Assembly: GCA_002305765.1 (NCBI GenBank)
Contig: DBQU01000046.1
Span: forward strand, 1-5,898
DNA from: Deltaproteobacteria bacterium UBA1386
GTDB taxonomy: Bacteria > Desulfobacterota > Syntrophorhabdia > Syntrophorhabdales > Syntrophorhabdaceae
DNA length: 5,898 nucleotides
Direction: 5' to 3'
The position numbers and the translations under genes are program-made. The stretch's first letter is position 1; the number at the start of each line of letters is the position of its first letter. The notes under the pieces were generated by a model. It did no database searches. It was not told the DNA's origin and worked only from the letters and a program-made list of their open reading frames with translations. This document shows, one piece after another, positions 5,853 through 5,898 of this stretch.

Positions 5853-5898
5853 TGCCGCGACCGTAAGAAGGCCGAGGAGTTATAACCAAATCTTGTGT

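Noticed and set aside
5478..5885. 135-codon plus-strand frame opposite the radical SAM gene
   Set aside because: It lies antisense to the B12-binding domain and has no independent evidence of coding.
1..5898. tRNA, rRNA, CRISPR array or complete insertion sequence
   Set aside because: I see no cloverleaf, no spaced repeat array, no rRNA signature and no transposase gene anywhere in the window.

Overview
The window looks like a piece of an environmental, Desulfobacterota-like (former Deltaproteobacteria) chromosome. That placement is an inference from the mix of genes (an RpoD-type sigma factor with a shortened non-conserved insert, an RhlE-type helicase, a B12-binding radical SAM/DUF4070 protein, and a DUF4143-type ATPase remnant) and from the moderately GC-rich codon use. 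No rRNA, tRNA, CRISPR array or complete insertion sequence is visible.

Left part (1-940). The first 173 bases carry the remnant of a DUF4143-type AAA ATPase that ends early. A small secreted, four-cysteine orphan protein (235-552, plus strand) follows, with a good ribosome binding site and a possible promoter. Bases 553-937 contain no convincing gene. They hold a strong short hairpin beside a purine-rich 21-base motif that resembles sequences I associate with REP/Y1-transposase elements in these bacteria.

Right part (938-5898). All genes are on the minus strand, in transcription order: a B12-binding radical SAM protein (its N-terminus interrupted by a stop codon at the right edge), a 114-aa probably helical protein of unknown function, a primary-type sigma-70 factor, and an RhlE-like DEAD-box RNA helicase. 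The sigma factor and helicase are close together and probably co-transcribed. A 19-codon reading frame with its own Shine-Dalgarno sequence bridges the gap and overlaps the helicase start, which suggests translational coupling. A 13-bp hairpin separates the radical SAM gene from the 114-aa gene, and a possible promoter precedes the sigma gene.

Working together: the sigma factor (promoter selection) and the RNA helicase (RNA unwinding) make a plausible gene-expression or stress-response pair. The radical SAM gene looks functionally separate. I see no clear evidence of a wholly new multi-gene system. The most unusual points are the bridging mini-ORF, the sigma factor without a recognisable region 1.1, the disrupted radical SAM start and the repeat-like 553-937 region.
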